Shown one piece after another: positions 1 through 9,607 of a DNA stretch of 64,000 bases. The notes under the pieces are model-generated. The model did no database searches. It worked only from the letters and a program-made list of their open reading frames with translations, and had not been told where the DNA came from. The stretch is from positions 2,835,001 to 2,899,000 of the forward strand of contig NZ_CP104973.1 in NCBI RefSeq assembly GCF_025452195.1, read 5' to 3'. The position numbers and the translations under genes are program-made. Source of the stretch: Phyllobacterium zundukense. Lineage in GTDB: Bacteria > Pseudomonadota > Alphaproteobacteria > Rhizobiales > Rhizobiaceae. Every line of letters begins with the position of its first letter. Positions within the stretch are counted from its first letter, which is position 1.

Positions 1-549
1 GGGCTGATCTGGTACACGAAGGGCAGGGCCGCCCAGCATCTTATCGCCCTGTTGCTTATCACTTACGTGCTTGTTGTCCGAATTGATCTCGACGAGGTTG
101 CGGTCTTGTGGGTGGCCGGGCTGATCGGCGCCATATGTTTCATGATGGACGCCGTGCGTCCCGGCCTCCTGGACCGGATGACCGGCTGGACAGAGCCGTT
201 GGGCGCCTATGGCTTCTTCATGGTGCTTGTAGCGCTGTTGTTCTTCCAGTTCGACATCGCCAGCAATGACTATGCCGATGAAGCGATTCCCGGTCAGGTC
301 CTGATCGGATTTGCCATCCTCGGCTGCTCGATTGCGGGTCTCGTGCTTTCGGGCCACCGTAATCTGGCGGTGCGGTGGATTGCCTATACGGTTTTCTCAC
401 TGGAAGTTCTCTATCTGGCTTTCGAGACTATCGGCACGATGATCGGGACCGCGAGCTTCTTCCTGAGCGCCGGCGTGCTGGTTTTGCTTCTCGCCGCCTT
501 TGTCATTCGCATGGAGCGACGCCTTCAGAAAAGGCAGATAACGCCATGA
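1..549 (+). CDS. DUF2157-like integral membrane protein, C-terminal part
   Basis: The reading frame is open from base 1, so only the last 182 residues of a longer protein are visible; the first methionine-type codon at 52 is internal. The visible part is almost entirely hydrophobic, with about four to five membrane segments and a short basic tail (MERRLQKRQ). Its stop codon overlaps the ATG of the next gene (ATGA), so the two are translationally coupled. In proteobacteria DUF2157 membrane proteins are commonly encoded directly upstream of GDYXXLXY-domain proteins, and the downstream gene carries that motif, so a DUF2157 assignment is likely but rests on context more than on motif. Role unknown. 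Confidence 0.65.
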   Translation, partial: GLIWYTKGRAAQHLIALLLITYVLVVRIDLDEVAVLWVAGLIGAICFMMDAVRPGLLDRMTGWTEPLGAYGFFMVLVALLFFQFDIASNDYADEAIPGQVLIGFAILGCSIAGLVLSGHRNLAVRWIAYTVFSLEVLYLAFETIGTMIGTASFFLSAGVLVLLLAAFVIRMERRLQKRQITP

Positions 550-1121
550 CGATAAAGATCAATCGTCTCCTCTGGCTTGGTGCTGCGGTGGCGCTTATGC
601 AGTCGGGCGTGCTCTACGCCATGGTCCAGCAGCATGTTTCGATTTTGCGCGATGGCACCGATATCACATTGCAAAGCGAACCTGTCGATCCGCATGATTT
701 TCTGCGCGGCGACTATGTCACCCTTCGCTATGCCATCTCCAATATCGAAGTCGGCAAGATCAGCGGAATGATCCCCGCAACCGATGGACCTGCCGATGTC
801 TACGTAACTGTGAAAGAGGGTGACGGGGGCGTGTGGACCTTCGCTGGCGCCTCTTGGCAGGAGATCAAGGACGTGCCGTCTGGCGAAGTTCAGCTGCATG
901 GCCGCACGTCCAGCTTTGCCAAAGCGGCGGCCTATAGCCCCCTCCGCATCACCTATGGCATCGAGCGCTATTACGTGCCGGAAGGTCAGGGACGGGCGAT
1001 CGAAGCTCAACAACAGGAACGAAAGATCGAGGCGGTGATCGCCGTATCGAGCACGGGAGAAGCGCAGATCCGCGCATTGAAGGACAATGGCACGGTGCTC
1101 TACGAAGAGCCGATTTACTGA
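546..1121 (+). CDS. GDYXXLXY domain protein, membrane anchored
   Basis: 191-residue protein starting at the ATG that overlaps the previous stop by four bases; an upstream in-frame extension to 375 exists but would lie inside the preceding gene. One N-terminal hydrophobic segment (about residues 8-28) anchors a periplasmic domain. The family signature is read directly as GDYVTLRY at about residues 55-62, shortly after a DPHDFLRG stretch. The family is paired with DUF2157 membrane proteins and has no assigned biochemical function. The pair is likely one membrane complex and one transcription unit. Confidence 0.85.
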   Translation: MTIKINRLLWLGAAVALMQSGVLYAMVQQHVSILRDGTDITLQSEPVDPHDFLRGDYVTLRYAISNIEVGKISGMIPATDGPADVYVTVKEGDGGVWTFAGASWQEIKDVPSGEVQLHGRTSSFAKAAAYSPLRITYGIERYYVPEGQGRAIEAQQQERKIEAVIAVSSTGEAQIRALKDNGTVLYEEPIY

Positions 1122-1177
1122 GCGCGTGAACTGAACGTTGTATTCAATATATTCTGCGACCAGCCGGGCTTTTTCCT

Positions 1178-1206
1178 TTGACCTGAGAAGAGAGGGTGAT
1201 ATAGGG
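1178..1206 (+). promoter_or_regulatory. Probable sigma-70 promoter of tRNA-Leu
   Basis: TTGACC at 1178-1183 is followed after 16-17 bases by TATAGG/ATAGGG (1200-1206) within a TGATATAGGG context. The predicted start is about 20-25 bases ahead of the mature tRNA end. No experimental support; spacing and -35 match are good, the -10 match is moderate. Confidence 0.45.
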
Positions 1207-1234
1207 ACCGGCGCTTGAGGCTTATGCTTCATCT

Positions 1235-1317
1235 GCGGATATGGCGAAATTGGTAGACGCACCAGATTTAGGTTCTGGCGGGAGACCGTGGGGGTTCGAG
1301 TCCCTCTATCCGCACCA
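1235..1317 (+). tRNA. tRNA-Leu (anticodon TAG)
   Basis: A cloverleaf can be drawn: acceptor arms GCGGATA and TATCCGC, anticodon stem CCAGA/TCTGG enclosing the loop TTTAGGT with anticodon TAG, a class II variable arm and a T-loop GGTTCGAGTCC. The discriminator A1314 and the CCA end at 1315-1317 are encoded in the DNA. It reads CTN leucine codons. The rhamnose operon ends 25 bases downstream on the other strand. Confidence 0.97.
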
Positions 1318-1341
1318 CCTTACCCCGACGTCGTATTCAAC

Positions 1342-2229
1342 TCAATTTTGTTCGATCAACTTGTCTATCACCGGCGCAAGGGAGACGTTCCATTCTGGCG
1401 CGCGCCAATCGAAAACGTCAAAGAACTTGTCCGTCGACAATCTGGAATTAAGCGGGCGAGCCGCCTTTGTCGGATAGTCGGCGGTAAGAATGTCCCTGAC
1501 CTCGGCATGAGGACCGCCTTTTTTGCTGCTCTCGGCAAAGATTTCCCTGGCGAACGAACTCCAGTTGGCATTGCCTGTGCCTGCAAGATGGTAGATGCCG
1601 AATGCTTCGAATGCTGCGTCCGTTCGCAGCCGATCCGCAACTCGCAAAATACCGTCTGCTATGTCGAGCGCCGATGTGGGATTGCCCCATTGGTCCGAAA
1701 CCACCGACACGGTGTCGCGGCTTTCCGCCAGCCTCAGCATCGTCTTGACAAAATTCTTGCCGAACGGGCTGTAGACCCACGCTGTCCGCAAGATCAGATG
1801 GCGGGAGTTGGCGGCGGCGACGGCCAACTCGCCCTCGAGTTTCGACCGGCCATAAACGCCGCGGGGTCCGGTCGGATCAGTTTCCGTATATGGCCTATCG
1901 CCCTCTCCAGAAAATACATAATCCGTGGAAAGGTGAATTACCGGGGCGCCGATCGCTGCAGCAGCTTGCGCCACAATTCCCGCGCCGACTGCATTGATGG
2001 CATGTGCCAGCTCGGGTTCGTCCTCGGCAAGATCAACTGCCGTATATGCTGCCGCAGAGACGAGCAGATCTGGCTTGGCGGCATAGATTGTTTCGGAGAC
2101 GGTTTCGGCCCGCGTCAGATCGAACTCCGGGCGCCCGAGAGCAATGAGTTCGATTGAAGGCTGATGTGCTGCCCGTTCGATGAGGCTACGTACGACTTGT
2201 CCATCTCGTCCCGTAACGACAATCCTCAT
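1342..2229 (-). CDS. rfbD: dTDP-4-dehydrorhamnose reductase
   Basis: Last step of dTDP-L-rhamnose synthesis: NAD(P)H-dependent reduction of dTDP-4-dehydro-L-rhamnose in the cytoplasm. The 295-residue protein is an extended short-chain dehydrogenase: N-terminal nucleotide-binding TGRDGQV, the STDYVFSG active-site segment near residue 100 and the YGRSK catalytic Tyr/Lys pair about 25 residues later. The start at 2229 is chosen because MRIVVTG is the usual RfbD beginning and its ATG overlaps the rfbB stop by four bases; a longer frame to 2301 lies inside rfbB. Last gene of the minus-strand operon rfbA-rfbC-rfbB-rfbD. Confidence 0.95.
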   Translation of the reverse strand: MRIVVTGRDGQVVRSLIERAAHQPSIELIALGRPEFDLTRAETVSETIYAAKPDLLVSAAAYTAVDLAEDEPELAHAINAVGAGIVAQAAAAIGAPVIHLSTDYVFSGEGDRPYTETDPTGPRGVYGRSKLEGELAVAAANSRHLILRTAWVYSPFGKNFVKTMLRLAESRDTVSVVSDQWGNPTSALDIADGILRVADRLRTDAAFEAFGIYHLAGTGNANWSSFAREIFAESSKKGGPHAEVRDILTADYPTKAARPLNSRLSTDKFFDVFDWRAPEWNVSLAPVIDKLIEQN

Positions 2230-3296
2230 GACGCTCCTTTGTTCGCTGCGCCAAGCCGCTCGCCAGCATAACGCTCGCCGCGAATCGGCTGCCACCACCA
2301 CTCATTGTCGAGATACCACTGGACCGTGCGCTCCAGGCCGGTCTCGAACGTTTCCGCAGGTGCCCACCCGAGCTCCCGCTCTATCTTGGAGGCATCTATG
2401 GCGTAACGGCGATCATGGCCCGGCCGGTCGGTGACGAAAGTAATCAGATCACGATAACGTCGGCTACCGCTCCGAGGACGTTTCTTGTCGAGAATATCAC
2501 AGATCGTTTCGACGACGCTGAGATTGGTCCGTTCCGCGCGACCGCCGATATTGTAGCTTTCGCCGGGTTTGCCCTTGGTGACGACGAGTTCCAATGCGCG
2601 GGCGTGATCTTCCACGTACAGCCAGTCGCGTATATTGGCACCGGCGCCGTAGACCGGCAGGGGCTTGCCATCGAGGGCATTGAGGATGACCAGCGGGATC
2701 AGTTTTTCCGGAAAATGGAAGGGGCCGTAATTGTTCGAGCAATTCGACAGCACCACAGGCAGGCCATAGGTCTCATGCCAGGCCCGGACCAGATGATCGG
2801 ACGCAGCCTTGGAAGCGGAATAAGGCGACGACGGCGCGTAAGGCGTTTCTTCGGTGAAGATACCGCTGTCGAAGGGCAGGTCGCCGAACACTTCATCGGT
2901 AGAAATGTGATGGAAGCGGAACACAGATCTCTCTGGCTCCGGAAGTTCCCGCCAATAGGTCAGCGCCGCATTGAGCATACGGAATGTGCCAATGATGTTG
3001 GTTTCGATGAATGCCGCCGGGCCGTCGATAGAGCGATCGACATGGCTCTCGGCTGCCAGATGCATGATCGCATCGATCTTCTCGCTGCGGAGGATGCCGA
3101 GGATCGTCGTATCGTCGCAAATATCGGCCTTGATAAAGCTGTAATTCGGAAAGTTTTCGAGCTGGCGCAACGAAGCGAGATTGCCCGCATAGGTGAGCTT
3201 GTCGACATTTACGACATGGTTCTTCGGGTTGGCAGCGAGATGACGGCAGACCGCTGATCCAATGAAGCCGGCGCCGCCGGTAACAAGTATCTTCAT
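2226..3296 (-). CDS. rfbB: dTDP-glucose 4,6-dehydratase
   Basis: Converts dTDP-glucose to dTDP-4-keto-6-deoxyglucose, second step of dTDP-L-rhamnose synthesis. 356 residues, full family length. It begins [14 protein letters not shown] with the Rossmann NAD-binding GxxGxxG, has STDEVFGDL (catalytic Thr/Asp/Glu segment) in the middle and YSASKAASD with the Tyr-x3-Lys pair about 30 residues later. Start ATG at 3296 is 15 bases after the rfbC stop; the end overlaps rfbD. One transcript with its neighbours is likely. Confidence 0.96.
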   Translation of the reverse strand: MKILVTGGAGFIGSAVCRHLAANPKNHVVNVDKLTYAGNLASLRQLENFPNYSFIKADICDDTTILGILRSEKIDAIMHLAAESHVDRSIDGPAAFIETNIIGTFRMLNAALTYWRELPEPERSVFRFHHISTDEVFGDLPFDSGIFTEETPYAPSSPYSASKAASDHLVRAWHETYGLPVVLSNCSNNYGPFHFPEKLIPLVILNALDGKPLPVYGAGANIRDWLYVEDHARALELVVTKGKPGESYNIGGRAERTNLSVVETICDILDKKRPRSGSRRYRDLITFVTDRPGHDRRYAIDASKIERELGWAPAETFETGLERTVQWYLDNEWWWQPIRGERYAGERLGAANKGAS

Positions 3297-3311
3297 GAAA
3301 CTGATTGCTCC

Positions 3312-3866
3312 TCAGGGAAAAATATCGGCACCATCGAGCAAGGGGGCTTTCCGGTCCTTGTCAGACAGCTGAATAGCAGCGGCCTCGAAGGGCCATTCGA
3401 TACCAATGGAAGGGTCGTCGAAACGGATATTGCGATCGTGTTCGGGTGAATAATAATCCGTCACCTTATATATGACTTCGGTGTTTTCCTCCAAAGTCAG
3501 AAACCCGTGTGCGAAGCCTTTTGGAACAAGGATCTGGTTCCATTTCGTCGCCGATACCTCAAGTGCGAGCCATTTCCCGAACGTAGGCGATGATTTCCGG
3601 ATGTCGACGACAACATCGAGTATCGAGCCGCTTACCACGCGCACCAGTTTATCCTGCGCGCGTGGCGGCAACTGGTAATGCAACCCGCGAAGAACACCCT
3701 TGGCAGCCGAAAGAGAGTGATTGTCCTGAACAAACTGCAGATCGATCCCGGCTTTGGCCAAGGCTTGCGCATTATAGGTTTCGGAGAAGAAACCTCTGTC
3801 ATCGCCGAATTTGGGCGGCTTGATCTCGAACACGCCTGTGAGGGCGAGAGGCGTGATTTCAATCAT
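3312..3866 (-). CDS. rfbC: dTDP-4-dehydrorhamnose 3,5-epimerase
   Basis: Epimerises C3 and C5 of dTDP-4-keto-6-deoxyglucose, third step of dTDP-L-rhamnose synthesis. 184 residues, typical for this cupin-fold enzyme. Visible motifs: [10 protein letters not shown] near residue 25, DNHSLS and GVLRGLHYQ (catalytic His) around residues 48-65, and the [14 protein letters not shown] segment followed by PKGFAHGF. The start MIEITPLAL at 3866 is preferred over the longer frame to 3908; it overlaps the rfbA stop by eight bases. Third in order of action but second in the operon. Confidence 0.95.
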   Translation of the reverse strand: MIEITPLALTGVFEIKPPKFGDDRGFFSETYNAQALAKAGIDLQFVQDNHSLSAAKGVLRGLHYQLPPRAQDKLVRVVSGSILDVVVDIRKSSPTFGKWLALEVSATKWNQILVPKGFAHGFLTLEENTEVIYKVTDYYSPEHDRNIRFDDPSIGIEWPFEAAAIQLSDKDRKAPLLDGADIFP

Positions 3867-4743
3867 CGTTTCCGACCTCAGCTGCGCGGCGGCGCAAATA
3901 TGCAGCATATTCCGTCTTGCCCATTTTCGCGGCTCGCTCCAGAACCTGTCCGGCGTCCAGCCAACCCCATTCCAGGCCGATTTCCTCCGGGCAGGCTATC
4001 TTGATGCCTTGGCGGTGTTCGATGGTGCGCACGAAAGAAGCGGCCTCGTGCAGACTATCGTGCGTCCCCGTATCGAGCCAGGCATAGCCGCGTCCCAATC
4101 GCTGGACCCGCAAATCGCCGCGCTCAAGATAGATATTGTTAACGCTGGTAATCTCCAGCTCGCCGCGGTGGGAAGGCTTGATGGATCTCGCGATATCGAC
4201 AACTTCATTGTCATAGAAATACAGGCCGGTGACAGCCCAGCTGGATTTCGGTTTGGCGGGCTTTTCCTCGATGGAAAGCGCCCGGCCCGTTGCCTTGTCA
4301 AACTCGACGACACCGTACCGTTGCGGGTCCTCGACGTGATAGGCGAAAACCGTTCCACCCTTTTCGCCGGATGACGCCAGTTGACAGAGCTTGGAGAGAC
4401 CATCGCCGAAATAGATATTGTCGCCAAGGATCATCGCGACGCTATCATCTCCGATGAAATCCCGACCGATAATGAACGCCTCCGCGAGGCCATTTGGATT
4501 TGGTTGTTCAGCATAGGAAAAATTCACGCCGAAATCGCGGCCATCCCCCAAAAGCTTCTGGAACAGCGGCAAATCATGCGGTGTCGAAATCACCAGGATG
4601 TCGCGTATCCCCGCCAGCATCAGCACGCTCAGCGGATAATAGATCATCGGTTTGTCGTAGATAGGAAGCATTTGCTTCGACACGGCGATGGTCAATGGAT
4701 ACAGACGCGTACCGCTTCCACCTGCGAGAATTATTCCCTTCAT
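3859..4743 (-). CDS. rfbA: Glucose-1-phosphate thymidylyltransferase
   Basis: Makes dTDP-glucose from glucose-1-phosphate and dTTP, the entry step to dTDP-L-rhamnose. 294 residues, full length. The nucleotidyltransferase signature [11 protein letters not shown] is at residues 8-18, followed by [25 protein letters not shown] and LGDNIYFG (metal/substrate site). First gene of the operon, so the promoter should lie in the 4744-5062 spacer shared with the divergent glycosyltransferase. The product feeds a rhamnosyl residue of LPS O-chain or exopolysaccharide; which one cannot be told here. Confidence 0.96.
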   Translation of the reverse strand: MKGIILAGGSGTRLYPLTIAVSKQMLPIYDKPMIYYPLSVLMLAGIRDILVISTPHDLPLFQKLLGDGRDFGVNFSYAEQPNPNGLAEAFIIGRDFIGDDSVAMILGDNIYFGDGLSKLCQLASSGEKGGTVFAYHVEDPQRYGVVEFDKATGRALSIEEKPAKPKSSWAVTGLYFYDNEVVDIARSIKPSHRGELEITSVNNIYLERGDLRVQRLGRGYAWLDTGTHDSLHEAASFVRTIEHRQGIKIACPEEIGLEWGWLDAGQVLERAAKMGKTEYAAYLRRRAAEVGNDD

Positions 4744-5062
4744 CTAATCGAAAATCCTAATCCATGGAAAATACCGTCGAACCGTTAGCCTATTCGTACG
4801 TGTTGGACAACCTCTGTGTCGTTGAACACTCAATGGAAGTTTGCTGATGGTTCTCCGCTAAATTGACATCCGTCAGGCGGTCGCATATCGACCAACGGAA
4901 AATGCACGTCTCTGATCCTCGGGGAAATGATGCAGTAGCGACCGACAGGGAAAACATTGGAAGCCGCGGCCAAAGTGAACGAGCGTATATTTTGGCCGCT
5001 AGTGGCGCCCGACAGATAGTTCGAATATCCTTCCACCGAACAGTAGACGGATTGGTAAAGGC
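4744..5062. other. Divergent intergenic region between rfbA and glycosyltransferase
   Basis: About 320 bases with no convincing gene; the short frames here lack ribosome binding sites and family features. It must hold the outward promoters of the rhamnose operon (minus) and of the glycosyltransferase (plus). I see no clear intrinsic terminator or strong inverted repeat. Confidence 0.6.
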
Positions 5063-7660
5063 ATGAGTTTCAAGCGCGCCGTGAGCGCATTTGTTCGTAT
5101 TACGCACATTCTCGTTGAGACGCTGCCTTTTGCCACCAGAAAGCTGGTCGAATCCGTTCGGGTATTCGGCGTGAAAAAAACGACATCGCGAATTCTCAGT
5201 TTCACACGAAGTGGCAAGCTACGAGCGCTCATCGGAAACCGCCGCACTTCCTTGCTGTCTACGGTGAATGACAAAAACAGAGACGCGCATTCCACTTTCT
5301 ATCCCAAAAGTCAAAGCCGACCAGCCGCAAATTTCATGATACCGCGCGTTTTGATCGTCGCAGAAATGTCGATCCCCCAGTGCAAAAAATATCGAGTCGA
5401 TCAGAAAGCGGAACTGTTTGGCAAAATAGGTGTCGCGACCAAGATAATTGACTGGACGCATCTGGACGAGGTTCGGACGCTTCTGCAGACTTATCCGGTG
5501 GTAATATTCTACAGGGTTCCGGCAACGCCTGAGGTGATCTTGATAATTCAAGAGGCCAGGCGCCTTGGCGTTCATACTTTCTGGGAAGTAGACGACCTCG
5601 TATTCGACCCGGACGGCTACCTTTCCAATAAAAACCTCGACCGTCTCGACCCTGGAATGCGAGCCGGCGTTATTGCCGGCATGAAACTTTATCGCGACGC
5701 CCTCGTGCTGTGCGATGAAGGCATAGGCTCTACACCCATACTTGCAAAATGGATGACGGAAACCACGGGAAGACCTGCACACGTCATAGAAAATGCGCTC
5801 GACGACGAGACACTCGAAACAGCACACAGAATCCGGGACGCAAACAAGCGATATACCAAGTCACAAGAAGATGTGATCATAGTCTACGGCTCCGGCACGA
5901 AGACCCACGATATCGACTTTTTGTCGGCGAGTGAGGCGATCTATAACGTACTTTCCAAACGGCCCAACGTCAGGCTTCGGATCATCGGCGAATTGAACAT
6001 TGAACCGCGGTTCGACGACCTTGCAAACCGAATCGAGCGGTTGCCATTTACAACTTTCGACGGTTATCTGGAAAAAGTCGCCAACGCAGACATCTCGATA
6101 GCTCCGCTCGAACAGACTGTTTTCAACGATGCAAAAAGCAACATCAAGTTCCTTGAAGCATCGATTCTGGGCCTGCCTTCAGTGTGTTCACCTGTAGATG
6201 CATTTAAATCCGCTATCGTCGACGGTGAGACAGGCTTTCTCGCAGCAAGTCCTGACGAATGGGAGCACAAGCTGCTCGCGCTGGTGGACGATCAGGCGCT
6301 CCGCGCCGAGATGGCCGGGAAAGCTCTCGAAAGCGTGTTTCGGGCCTATAGTCCAGACTATATAGCACAGCAGCAGCTGGGCCCGCTGATCAGAAGGTTC
6401 AATAACCGAAAATCAAACGTCACACGCATACTTTTTGCCAATGTCTACTTTGCTCCGCAATCGTTTGGTGGAGCAACGATAGTGGCCGAGGAGATGGCGC
6501 AACGACTGGCACAGAAGGAAAATGTCGAAGTCTACGTCTTCACTTCCTGGTCAAATGACGGTGCGCCTGACTATGGAGTGGTTCGCTACGAGGCCAAAGG
6601 TGCCACCGTTTTCGCCGTAAAGGTGCCGGTGATCCGGACGCGCCTTATGGATGTCGAAGACGAGGCCATGGGCCAGGTTTTCGAAGAGGTTCTTAGCGCG
6701 ATAAAACCGGATGTAGTCCAGTTGCATTCGATTCAAACCTTGGGTGTGGCGTTGGGTTCGGTTTGCAAGGCGGCAGGCATTCCTTATGCAATAACCCTTC
6801 ACGATGCGTGGTGGCTGTGCGAGCGCCAGTTCATGGTCACAGGCGAGGGTAAATATTGTTTCCAGACGCGGATCGATCCGGACGTGTGCGCGCGTTGTGT
6901 GTTGGACAAGAGCTTTAACAAACAGCGCACGGCAATCGTTCTACGAGGCTTGTTCCAGGCAGATGGACTTATCTCTCCGAGCCACTTTTTCAAGCAGCTT
7001 CACCTGTATAACGGGTTACGTGACGAACAGATATTTGTGAACAAAAACGGCATAAAGCTTCCCTCTGCTGAGCATAAGCGCATTCCGTCCAAACCTATCC
7101 GGTTCGGGTATGTAGGTGGATCCACTCCTATCAAAGGATATGAACTGGTTCGTCAAGCTTTCTCCGCGCTTCCCGAATGCGGGATCGAATTGGTACTGGT
7201 CGACAACACTCTCAATCACGGATACAGCAGCATCGACGCCAACGGAATGAACGCCAACAATCCCGTCCATATAGTGCCGGCCTATACACAAGACACCATT
7301 GATGAGTTCTTTTCCGGAATTGATGTTCTCCTCTTTCCCTCACAATGGAAAGAAAGCTTCGGTCTGACGGTAAGGGAAGCGCTCATCCGCGATGTTTGGG
7401 TTATTGCTACCGACGCCGGAGGAGCCGTCGAAGATGTCGTTCCCGGGGAAAACGGAGACGTAATCCCGATTTCGAACGACAGTGTCCATTTAAGAAAGGC
7501 CATGGAAAGGATCATTGAAAATGGAAATTTTCTCAAGAATTATTCCAATCCGTACAAAGATCGTATTCGAACTTTCGATGAGCAGGCCGATGAACTACTC
7601 CTCTACTTGATGTCTCTTATAAAACGTGAGCCGGCTGTCGTTGTCGATGCAGATCGCTGA
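5063..7660 (+). CDS. Two-domain GT4-type glycosyltransferase
   Basis: 865-residue cytoplasmic or membrane-associated protein with two glycosyltransferase units in tandem. Residues 1-95 are basic and helical with no catalytic motif. The first unit (about 95-455) starts at IPRVLIVAEMSIPQCKKYRV and has the GT-B C-terminal signature NDAKSNIKFLEASILGLPSVCS. The second unit (about 458-850) starts TRILFANVYFAPQSFGGA, contains HDAWWLCERQ and a cysteine-rich CARCVLDKS segment, and ends with KESFGLTVREAL, the GT4 E-x7-E type donor-binding motif, then DAGGAVEDVVPGENG. Its position back to back with dTDP-rhamnose synthesis suggests it builds the same surface glycan; donors and acceptors are not known. 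The base composition looks more AT-rich than in flanking genes, suggesting transfer. Confidence 0.85.
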   Translation: MSFKRAVSAFVRITHILVETLPFATRKLVESVRVFGVKKTTSRILSFTRSGKLRALIGNRRTSLLSTVNDKNRDAHSTFYPKSQSRPAANFMIPRVLIVAEMSIPQCKKYRVDQKAELFGKIGVATKIIDWTHLDEVRTLLQTYPVVIFYRVPATPEVILIIQEARRLGVHTFWEVDDLVFDPDGYLSNKNLDRLDPGMRAGVIAGMKLYRDALVLCDEGIGSTPILAKWMTETTGRPAHVIENALDDETLETAHRIRDANKRYTKSQEDVIIVYGSGTKTHDIDFLSASEAIYNVLSKRPNVRLRIIGELNIEPRFDDLANRIERLPFTTFDGYLEKVANADISIAPLEQTVFNDAKSNIKFLEASILGLPSVCSPVDAFKSAIVDGETGFLAASPDEWEHKLLALVDDQALRAEMAGKALESVFRAYSPDYIAQQQLGPLIRRFNNRKSNVTRILFANVYFAPQSFGGATIVAEEMAQRLAQKENVEVYVFTSWSNDGAPDYGVVRYEAKGATVFAVKVPVIRTRLMDVEDEAMGQVFEEVLSAIKPDVVQLHSIQTLGVALGSVCKAAGIPYAITLHDAWWLCERQFMVTGEGKYCFQTRIDPDVCARCVLDKSFNKQRTAIVLRGLFQADGLISPSHFFKQLHLYNGLRDEQIFVNKNGIKLPSAEHKRIPSKPIRFGYVGGSTPIKGYELVRQAFSALPECGIELVLVDNTLNHGYSSIDANGMNANNPVHIVPAYTQDTIDEFFSGIDVLLFPSQWKESFGLTVREALIRDVWVIATDAGGAVEDVVPGENGDVIPISNDSVHLRKAMERIIENGNFLKNYSNPYKDRIRTFDEQADELLLYLMSLIKREPAVVVDADR

Positions 7661-7774
7661 ATGTTTCAATATCTTCGTTATTCCCATTCTCGCGATGCGA
7701 TCGGCAAAGCATAAATGCAGCGCTGGGGCATGACGGCGTGCTGAGCGAACCACCTAGGTTCGGCTCCTTCATCG

Positions 7775-9004
7775 CTAATGGCCACCCAACACCAAGGTCT
7801 GGACGGGGAGCATCAGAGCCTGCATTCTAAGGATCATCGCGTGCACGACAGCGACTGTGTCGACCATGTGCAGGAACAACCATTTCCCCGTGCCGATATC
7901 CTTCGCTGCAAGCGCGTCGTGATTGTTGGTATAGGCATTGGCGATGCAACTGCTGCCTGGCGGAATGCCCGCCAGTTGCCCCGGATATAGCGCCTCCAGG
8001 AAGACCGTGAGCGTGCCGGGCCGCGCAAGTTGCTGCACATCGATCAGCTGGTCCGTCGGCCGAAGCTGTCCCGCCGCAATCACGTCCTGAACTTCGGTCA
8101 CCACCATTGGAATGATCGTAAAGGGCTTCCCGATACACGTTGCTTCGGCAATCATGCCCTTTTTCATCACCTGCGCCTCGATCTGACCAAAACCGGCAAT
8201 CAGCGCGACGCGTCCGGCCTCCTGCGGGACGAGGATCCCGGCGGGGCGGATCATTGTGTTAACAACATCGCCGGGCCGCAATGTAAACTGTTGGACCGTT
8301 CCGGCCACACCGGCCCGGACCACGGTTTTATCCAGTTCCACCTGTGCCTGCTTAAGGGCCGCTTCTGCACTCGCCTTCTGGGCAGGCAACAGCGTTGAAA
8401 GTTTTGTCTCTATTGTCCGCTTGTTGGCGATAGCGGCGTCGAGCGCTCCCTTTCGGGTGTCAGCGGTGATCTGCAATCGCTCCACCTCCCGAACCGAAAC
8501 GTCCGCCCTGCGCCGCAAAAGCTCTTGCCTGGTCGCGAGTTCATCCAGAGCTTGCTGGTATGCACCTTGCGCCTGCTGAATGAGGCCATCTGCCCCCGCC
8601 AATTCCGTTTGTGCCACCGCAGTCTCGGCAACGGTCTCATCGATTTGGCGTTGTGCCGTTTCGTGTGCCGCTTCCTGTTCCGAACTGTCGAGCCGGAAAA
8701 GCGGTGCTCCGGCTTCGACCTTTGTATTGATTCCGACGAACACTTCGGCAACACGGCCGGTGGTTTCGGGGAGAATGGTTACTGTCCGGAATACCGCGGT
8801 GACGTTTTTCGTCGAAGGATGAAAATAAAAAATGACTGTAATCAACGCAACGGTCAATAAAAGGCAGGCAGTGATACCCCAGCGCAGCTCATACCATACC
8901 GTATAGAGAGTAATCTCCCGGCCGAGACGTCTTCCCTGCACATAGCGGCGGTAAAGATAGTCCGGAAAGACTGTGAGCATTGAACAGAGAATGAGCTCAA
9001 ACAT
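7775..9004 (-). CDS. HlyD-family inner-membrane secretion/efflux protein (YiaV/YibH-like)
   Basis: 409-residue membrane-fusion type protein. A TM segment lies at about residues 47-67 (WGITACLLLTVALITVIFY), followed by a biotinyl-lipoyl-like half (TVTILPETTGRVAEVFVGINTKVEAGAPLFRLD), a long coiled coil (about 110-220, with LIQQAQGAYQQALDELATRQELL), the second lipoyl half (VVRAGVAGTVQQFTLRPGDVV) and a beta-barrel region. The C-terminal 45 residues contain a further hydrophobic stretch, as in the YiaV/YibH branch rather than classical type I secretion adaptors. The 140-residue protein three bases upstream resembles the YiaW/YibI partner position. No dedicated transporter gene lies beside it. Confidence 0.8.
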   Translation of the reverse strand: MFELILCSMLTVFPDYLYRRYVQGRRLGREITLYTVWYELRWGITACLLLTVALITVIFYFHPSTKNVTAVFRTVTILPETTGRVAEVFVGINTKVEAGAPLFRLDSSEQEAAHETAQRQIDETVAETAVAQTELAGADGLIQQAQGAYQQALDELATRQELLRRRADVSVREVERLQITADTRKGALDAAIANKRTIETKLSTLLPAQKASAEAALKQAQVELDKTVVRAGVAGTVQQFTLRPGDVVNTMIRPAGILVPQEAGRVALIAGFGQIEAQVMKKGMIAEATCIGKPFTIIPMVVTEVQDVIAAGQLRPTDQLIDVQQLARPGTLTVFLEALYPGQLAGIPPGSSCIANAYTNNHDALAAKDIGTGKWLFLHMVDTVAVVHAMILRMQALMLPVQTLVLGGH

Positions 9005-9007
9005 AAC

Positions 9008-9430
9008 TCAGATACCCCCGCCTGCGGTGTCGGATTTCGGTTCCGGTTCTGGCGGGGAGACTATTGCCTCATCCTCCCTGGTTCTATCGCGTCCAGAGAG
9101 TTTCTCGAGCGACTGCGCAATTGAGACCATCGGCGAGGAGAAATCCGGAAAATCAATCAACGCCAGCAACAGGCCGGCGATCCAGAAGATATGGTTATGG
9201 GTAAACAGGGAAATGAGCGCCAGGACGGCCACAATCTCCATTTGCACCTTTTTCCCCCGATGCGCCATTTGCTCCGGCAGGGCATGCAGTCGGAAATAGA
9301 AATTGCCGACGATGAGGATCATTGCCAACAGGAACACGACCACCCCACTGAACAGCCAGTCGGATTGACCGGGGGCGGTGATAAAAACCGGCAGATGTTC
9401 TATCGCTGCCGGGTGTACTGCGTCGGCCAT
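9008..9430 (-). CDS. Small inner-membrane protein, possibly DUF3302/YiaW-like
   Basis: 140 residues with a TM segment at about 27-48 (LFSGVVVFLLAMILIVGNFYF), a second around 65-95 (VLALISLFTHNHIFWIAGLLLALIDF) and a hydrophilic, acidic C-terminal tail rich in Pro and Glu. It sits three bases upstream of the HlyD-like gene, same strand, matching the yiaW-yiaV / yibI-yibH arrangement known from enterobacteria. The segment SLFTHNHIFWIAG recalls the SLFTLHxIWP region of DUF3302 from memory, so kinship is possible but not proven. Confidence 0.6.
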   Translation of the reverse strand: MADAVHPAAIEHLPVFITAPGQSDWLFSGVVVFLLAMILIVGNFYFRLHALPEQMAHRGKKVQMEIVAVLALISLFTHNHIFWIAGLLLALIDFPDFSSPMVSIAQSLEKLSGRDRTREDEAIVSPPEPEPKSDTAGGGI

Positions 9431-9573
9431 TTATCCCATTCCCCCACTGCTCAATGGTTCGCGATCGACCAATCATCCCGCGCGGCCAATACTGTCCGTG
9501 CAAGCGCAGCATGCATGTTGACGAATTTCGAAGAAAGTACGTAACAGTAACTATGGCGGGCGTAGCTGTTTGC

Positions 9574-9606
9574 GGCGCGAGGCTTTCGAGGCCTCGCGCC
9601 ATTTTT
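9574..9606 (+). terminator. Strong hairpin with plus-strand U-tract, no plus-strand gene upstream
   Basis: Perfect 10-bp stem GGCGCGAGGC (9574-9583) / GCCTCGCGCC (9591-9600), 7-nt loop, followed on the plus strand by ATTTTT. Read on the minus strand it follows the RND pump stop by eight bases but has no U-tract. So it is either an imperfect 3' end signal for the efflux operon or a real terminator for an unannotated plus-strand RNA; see findings. Confidence 0.6.
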
Positions 9607-9607
9607 G

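Noticed and set aside
7742..7766. Imperfect hairpin GAGCGAACC...GGTTCGGCTC between the glycosyltransferase and HlyD-like gene
   Set aside because: Stem has mismatches and neither strand has a T-run, so it is not a convincing terminator.
1318..7774. Genomic island integrated at tRNA-Leu
   Set aside because: The rhamnose/glycosyltransferase block follows a tRNA, but I found no integrase and no repeat of the tRNA 3' end at the far side, so an island with attachment sites cannot be supported.
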